Shown piece after piece: positions 41,035 to 44,530 of a stretch of DNA of 44,530 nt. The position numbers and the translations under genes are program-made. The notes beneath the pieces were generated by a model. It was not told the origin of the DNA. It made no database searches and was given only the letters and a program-made list of their open reading frames with translations. Source of the DNA: Roseburia sp. CAG:10041_57 (GTDB lineage Bacteria > Bacillota > Clostridia > Lachnospirales > Lachnospiraceae). The stretch is from positions 122,405 through 166,934 of the forward strand of contig MNTL01000004.1 in the NCBI GenBank assembly GCA_001916965.1, in the 5' to 3' direction. The stretch's first letter is position 1. Each line of letters begins with the position of its first letter.

Positions 41035-42531
41035 TTAAGGCATCTGCTGAGAGAATGGCCAGAAGAAGTTATAGGAAGACTGTCCCTGTTCATTGCCATT
41101 TTGCTGACTCTCAGAAGATTCACTGCTCTGAGCTTGGTCGGAGGTATTGGCATCACTGCCAAAGACATCCTTGGAAGCCAGTGTCAGAGCGAAGGTCTGC
41201 TCTGTATAACCATTGCTGCCTGGAACCATAGCTGTTACATTAATTGTTTCACCGGCTTTATAGTAAGTAAGCAGAGTCTTTAATTCGCTCATGCTCTTAA
41301 CTGTCTGTCCATCAAATTTGGTGATGATATCGCCTTTGGTCAGACCGGCTGTTCCGGCAGGAGAGTTATCATAAATTGTGTTGATATAAATACCTACAGG
41401 CATATCATAAGTAGAAGAAATATCACTTGTGACATCTGTACCGCCGATACCTAAATAACCCTGTTCGGATTCATCAACAACATCTCTTGTTTCTTTTAAC
41501 ATCAGCTCTTCGATGATAGACTGTACATCGGAAATAGGAATTGCATAGCCCATACCTTCTACAGAACTGGAAGCTACCTTAACGGAGTTGATACCGATCA
41601 GCTCACCGTTCATATTCAGAAGAGCACCACCTGAGTTACCAGGGTTAATGGCTGCATCTGTCTGAATCAGTTTGTTCGTAATGGACGTACCATCATCGTT
41701 GGTAACACTGACCTCTCTGTTGAGGGCGCTGATAATACCTGTTGTAACGGACTGGCCATAGCCAAGTGCGTTACCAATGGCAACAACTTCCTGACCAAGC
41801 TGCAGGCTGGAAGAATCACCAATTGTGGCAACCTTGATCTGTGATTTCATCTCATCAGTGATATCACTCAGTGCAACGGAGATAACAGCCAGGTCCTTAT
41901 CGGAATCATAGCCTTTTAACTTGGCACTGACTAAGGAAGGATTATCGCTGTCTTCATCATAACTGAAGACTACACTTAATTCATTGCTGCCGGATACTAC
42001 ATGATAGTTGGTAACAATCAGAAGCTCTGTATCATTCTCACCAATGATGATACCGGAACCACTGCTCTCTGTATCCTGCTGGTAAGTACCAAACATGGTT
42101 CTTACTTCGGATACACCTTTGTTCGTAATAGATACGACACTTGGCAGACAACTTGCTGCAATAGCAGATACATCAGCGGAAGCAGTGCTGTTAGAATTGC
42201 TGGTCGTCAGTGAGCTTGTTGTTGTAGACAGGGTAGGAGTAGAAGCTGCTGCTTCGCTCTGTGCCTGCTCTAACTGTGCTTTGGTCTGTAATAACTGCTT
42301 GTTCGTCATATAAGTAGGTACGCTGAAAGCGGTTCCTGCTGTGACTCCGAACAGTGCACCCAGGCAGACAAAGGAAACTGCCTTTTTCGCAAATGGATGC
42401 TGCTTCTTCGGCTTACGGTTCGGTGTGTTGTTCTGGTAATTCTGACTGCCTGTGCTGTAATAATATTCCTGCGGATGACCATTATTGGTATATCCGTTGT
42501 TCTGTTCATTGTTATTGTTTTCGTTATACAT
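41035..42531 (-). CDS. Membrane-anchored HtrA/DegP-like serine protease, second copy
   Basis: The 498-residue protease has an Asn/Gln/Tyr-rich cytoplasmic tail (1-48), a membrane helix (about 50-72), a Ser/Thr-rich linker, a trypsin-like domain (about 125-345), a PDZ domain (about 370-460) and a Ser/Gln/Asn-rich end. The triad is His177 in TNYHVVSG, Asp213 in SDKDLAVI and Ser300 in NPGNSGGALLN. The start at 42531 is supported by AAAGGAG on the minus strand; a longer frame adds 13 residues. It is paralogous to the 22204-23724 gene across the protease and PDZ domains, while the cytoplasmic tails differ. It is monocistronic between a terminator and the GH43 promoter region. Confidence 0.94.
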   Translation of the reverse strand: MYNENNNNEQNNGYTNNGHPQEYYYSTGSQNYQNNTPNRKPKKQHPFAKKAVSFVCLGALFGVTAGTAFSVPTYMTNKQLLQTKAQLEQAQSEAAASTPTLSTTTSSLTTSNSNSTASADVSAIAASCLPSVVSITNKGVSEVRTMFGTYQQDTESSGSGIIIGENDTELLIVTNYHVVSGSNELSVVFSYDEDSDNPSLVSAKLKGYDSDKDLAVISVALSDITDEMKSQIKVATIGDSSSLQLGQEVVAIGNALGYGQSVTTGIISALNREVSVTNDDGTSITNKLIQTDAAINPGNSGGALLNMNGELIGINSVKVASSSVEGMGYAIPISDVQSIIEELMLKETRDVVDESEQGYLGIGGTDVTSDISSTYDMPVGIYINTIYDNSPAGTAGLTKGDIITKFDGQTVKSMSELKTLLTYYKAGETINVTAMVPGSNGYTEQTFALTLASKDVFGSDANTSDQAQSSESSESQQNGNEQGQSSYNFFWPFSQQMP

Positions 42532-42788
42532 ATAAAAGACTCCTTTCACAAAATCTTTTTGATTTATCATTTCTTCGTTTCTATGCCTTATACTTTACAG
42601 GCAATTTGTGATGTAATTGTTATCCAATTGTGTTTATTCTGTGAACTTCATAAAGAGATTATAAAGTTATAAAAAGAGCAATAATTGAAGAATAAATGAC
42701 AATACATAAACAGATAATCCGTGGGAGCTGGTATACAATGAATCTATGATGACAGTATATTTATATTATAGAAAGGCAGGATAGTGGT
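42532..42788. promoter_or_regulatory. Divergent regulatory gap between htrA and the GH43 gene
   Basis: This 257-base AT-rich gap must hold promoters for both divergent genes. I see no pair of boxes with consensus spacing that I would call with confidence. AATTGTTATCCAATT (42615-42629) is a short inverted repeat (AATTG/CAATT) that could be an operator, and TATACA at 42732 is a possible -10 for GH43 without a good -35. Confidence 0.35.
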
Positions 42789-44384
42789 ATGAAAAATACT
42801 TGGAGAAAAGGCACTTTAACGGTAACGGCGCTGGATTATCCTGACCCGGATATCATCAGGGTGGAGGATACATACTATATGGTAAGCACGACCATGCATT
42901 TTATGCCCGGGTGTGAAATACTGCGCTCTTATGATCTGGTGCACTGGGAGCATGCAGCTTTCGTATATGACAGACTGGATAGCACGCCGGCACAGGCTCT
43001 GGCGGATGGGCTCAATATCTATGGAAAAGGCATGTGGGCGGCGTCTTTGCGCTATCATAAAGGGATTTTTTATATCTGCTTTGTTGCCAATGATACGCAT
43101 AAGACTTATCTGTACCGTTCTGATTCCATAGAAGGCCCATGGCATAAAAGTCAGATAGAGGGATTTTATCACGATTGCTCCCTGTTTTTTGAAGAGGATG
43201 ACAGGGTGTACATCATCTACGGAAATAATCACATTTATCTGACACAGTTAAGGGCAGATTTAAGTGGTCCGATGGAAGGTGGACTTCACAGGGAGCTTGT
43301 TAATGATGAGGGCAATCCGTTCCTTGGGTATGAGGGTTCACATTTCTATAAAATTCATGGAAAGTATTATCTTTTCCTGATTCATTCATTAAATGACCGC
43401 TGGAAAAGGACGCAGGCCTGTTTCGTGTCGGACTCGCTGACAGGGGAGTTCACAGGAGGCGATATATTCAATGATGATATGGGGTATCATGGGCAAGGCG
43501 TAGCGCAGGGCGGTATTGTGGATACACCTGATGGACAGTGGTATGGCATGCTCTTTCAGGATAGAGGGGCAGTAGGGCGGATTCCGGTGCTGGTTCCGGT
43601 GAAATGGGAGCATGCATATCCTGTTATGGGAGAACATGGCGTGATGCCACAGCAGATACAGATTCCAGAGGAAAAGGCAGGCTATAAGTATCATCCGCTG
43701 GTAGAAAGTGATGATTTCAAGGTTTCAAAGGAAGCAGATAGAAGATTCTACAGTCAATATGGATTTAAGAGCTGCTGGCAGTTCAATCATGAACCTGATG
43801 TGAGATATATTACACATGATTGTGAAGCAGGTCGAGTGACAATGACCCATCAGAAGCTGTGCAGAAATCTGCTGCAGGCTTCTAATATGCTGACGCAGAG
43901 GATGAAATATCCCAAATGTGCAGCAGAAGTGACGGTCTATGCCGATAAGCTTAAAAATGGTGATTATGCAGGGCTGTGCGCCTTCCAGGGAAGCTATGGA
44001 ATGGCAGCTGTCACCAGAGAAAATGATAACTGGTATCTGGTCATGAATGCGATGGAAGAAGGTATGGAAGACCAGAAGCAGCGAATCCTCTGGAAGCCTT
44101 TAGGGGGTGAAGCGACTTCGATTCGTTTCAGAATGGAAGCGGACTTTACGGACATGAAAGATACAGCTGTCTTTTATTATGAAAAAGACGGGAAATGGCT
44201 GCAGCTTGGGACAGAAAAGAAACTGTACTTCGGGCTTGACCATTTCTGTGGCTGCCGGTTTGGACTATTCTCCTATGCAACGCTGGAAACCGGTGGCAGC
44301 AGTACTTTTGCAGATTTCAGATATGGTAACTATTCAGAGCCATGCAAATTAAGGCAGAATATGCTTGTTTACAAGCATATTTGA
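42789..44384 (+). CDS. GH43 family glycosidase (beta-xylosidase/arabinofuranosidase-like)
   Basis: The 531-residue enzyme probably removes xylose or arabinose from plant glycan fragments inside the cell, since no signal peptide is visible. The five-bladed propeller occupies about 12-300. Candidate catalytic residues are Asp19 (YPDPDI, base), Asp129 (HDCSLFF, pKa modulator) and Glu182 (YEGSHFYK, acid). The C-terminal domain (about 315-512) resembles the concanavalin-like module of beta-xylosidases, with PLVESDDFK and FADFRY. The last 19 residues, GNYSEPCKLRQNMLVYKHI, are encoded by repeat copy D (from 44326), including the approach to the stop. The native end was therefore probably replaced. 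Xylan-related substrate is inferred from the family. Confidence 0.9.
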   Translation: MKNTWRKGTLTVTALDYPDPDIIRVEDTYYMVSTTMHFMPGCEILRSYDLVHWEHAAFVYDRLDSTPAQALADGLNIYGKGMWAASLRYHKGIFYICFVANDTHKTYLYRSDSIEGPWHKSQIEGFYHDCSLFFEEDDRVYIIYGNNHIYLTQLRADLSGPMEGGLHRELVNDEGNPFLGYEGSHFYKIHGKYYLFLIHSLNDRWKRTQACFVSDSLTGEFTGGDIFNDDMGYHGQGVAQGGIVDTPDGQWYGMLFQDRGAVGRIPVLVPVKWEHAYPVMGEHGVMPQQIQIPEEKAGYKYHPLVESDDFKVSKEADRRFYSQYGFKSCWQFNHEPDVRYITHDCEAGRVTMTHQKLCRNLLQASNMLTQRMKYPKCAAEVTVYADKLKNGDYAGLCAFQGSYGMAAVTRENDNWYLVMNAMEEGMEDQKQRILWKPLGGEATSIRFRMEADFTDMKDTAVFYYEKDGKWLQLGTEKKLYFGLDHFCGCRFGLFSYATLETGGSSTFADFRYGNYSEPCKLRQNMLVYKHI

Positions 44385-44463
44385 CTTAATTTATATGGCG
44401 AAGTAACCACATAAGCAAAAGAAAAGCTGTAAAACAGCGATTTTGCGCATGGGGTTCTGAATC
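44326..44463. repeat. Modular intergenic repeat, copy D (long form)
   Basis: The full-length copy is about 138 bases. The left end is GTAACTATTCAGAGCCATGC (44326-44345). An outer stem pairs AAATTAAG (44346-44353) with CTTAATTT (44385-44392). A central perfect 10-bp stem pairs AATATGCTTG (44358-44367) with 44372-44381 around TTTA. Then come GTAACCACAT-AGCAAAAG and a GCTGT/ACAGC hairpin near 44426. The right end GGGTTCTGAAT (44453-44463) matches, but the final AGTTAC is lost. The left 59 bases overlap the GH43 coding sequence. Confidence 0.85.
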
Positions 44464-44530
44464 AATGTCACTTAGTTAAGCTTATTACAAATTAATGGAT
44501 TTGTGTGCTTTTATCGTGAAAAGGATGTGG
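44464..44530. other. Window end, no gene recognised
   Basis: The last 67 bases follow repeat D. A weak hairpin ACAAAT/ATTTGT (44487-44504) is followed by a T4 and could be a poor terminator. The AAAAGG near 44519 might be the ribosome binding site of a gene starting beyond the window, which cannot be judged. Confidence 0.3.

Noticed and set aside
42615..42629. LacI-type operator upstream of GH43
   Set aside because: AATTGTTATCCAATT is a short AT-rich inverted repeat with only 5-bp arms. No LacI regulator is in the window and chance occurrence is likely.
1..44463. Long copies A and D as attachment sites of a 44-kb mobile island
   Set aside because: They are direct repeats at both window ends, but there is no integrase, recombinase or transposase between them. 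The content is mostly core metabolism, and two further copies lie inside.

Overview
The window looks like a chromosomal segment of a Gram-positive Clostridia member, most likely a Lachnospiraceae gut anaerobe. The grounds are moderate GC, strong AGGAGG-type ribosome binding sites, a LytR-CpsA-Psr protein, CspB-like subtilase, membrane-anchored HtrA proteases and a GH43 hydrolase. No rRNA, tRNA, CRISPR array, transposase or integrase was seen. Assignment rests on gene content only.

1-11.3 kb: a cell-surface polysaccharide operon. It encodes dTDP-rhamnose epimerase RfbC, an ABC-2 exporter (Wzm, and Wzt with a C-terminal carbohydrate-binding domain), a methyltransferase fused to a kinase-like domain that recalls the WbdD chain terminator, and three large multidomain GT2 glycosyltransferases. 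11.5-22.0 kb continues the theme: alpha-phosphoglucomutase, GtrA flippase-like protein, two GT2 enzymes, a polyprenyl-phosphate sugar transferase, an LCP ligase, another rhamnosyltransferase-like GT2 and GlmS. Together these could make sugar precursors, assemble and cap a rhamnose-containing polymer, export it and attach it to the wall.

22.0-26.1 kb: a structured intergenic element, an HtrA protease, a ClpX-like unfoldase with a long acidic N-terminus, and SurE. 26.1-27.6 kb: a LysR regulator transcribed divergently from a tiny 24-codon gene with its own promoter, ribosome binding site and terminator. 27.6-35.2 kb: three overlapping genes for a 1870-residue surface protein with about nine Ig-like modules, a membrane Ser/Thr kinase with an extracellular domain, and a 100-residue membrane protein. 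35.3-38.7 kb: a subtilase, a lipoprotein and a divergent signal peptidase II. 38.7-44.4 kb: carbamate kinase divergent from an HTH-PfkB protein with an altered catalytic motif, a second HtrA, and a GH43 glycosidase.

Four copies of a short modular repeat (starts at 1, 26131, 38126, 44326) with terminal inverted repeats are scattered through the window. One supplies the last 19 codons of the GH43 gene, one the stop codon of the LysR gene, and one lies in the probable 5' UTR of lspA. The two long copies share a hairpin with compensatory base changes. The most promising leads are this repeat family, the Wzt/methyltransferase-kinase capping module in a Gram-positive, the LysR/24-aa peptide unit, and the coupled Ig-protein/kinase/small-membrane-protein operon.
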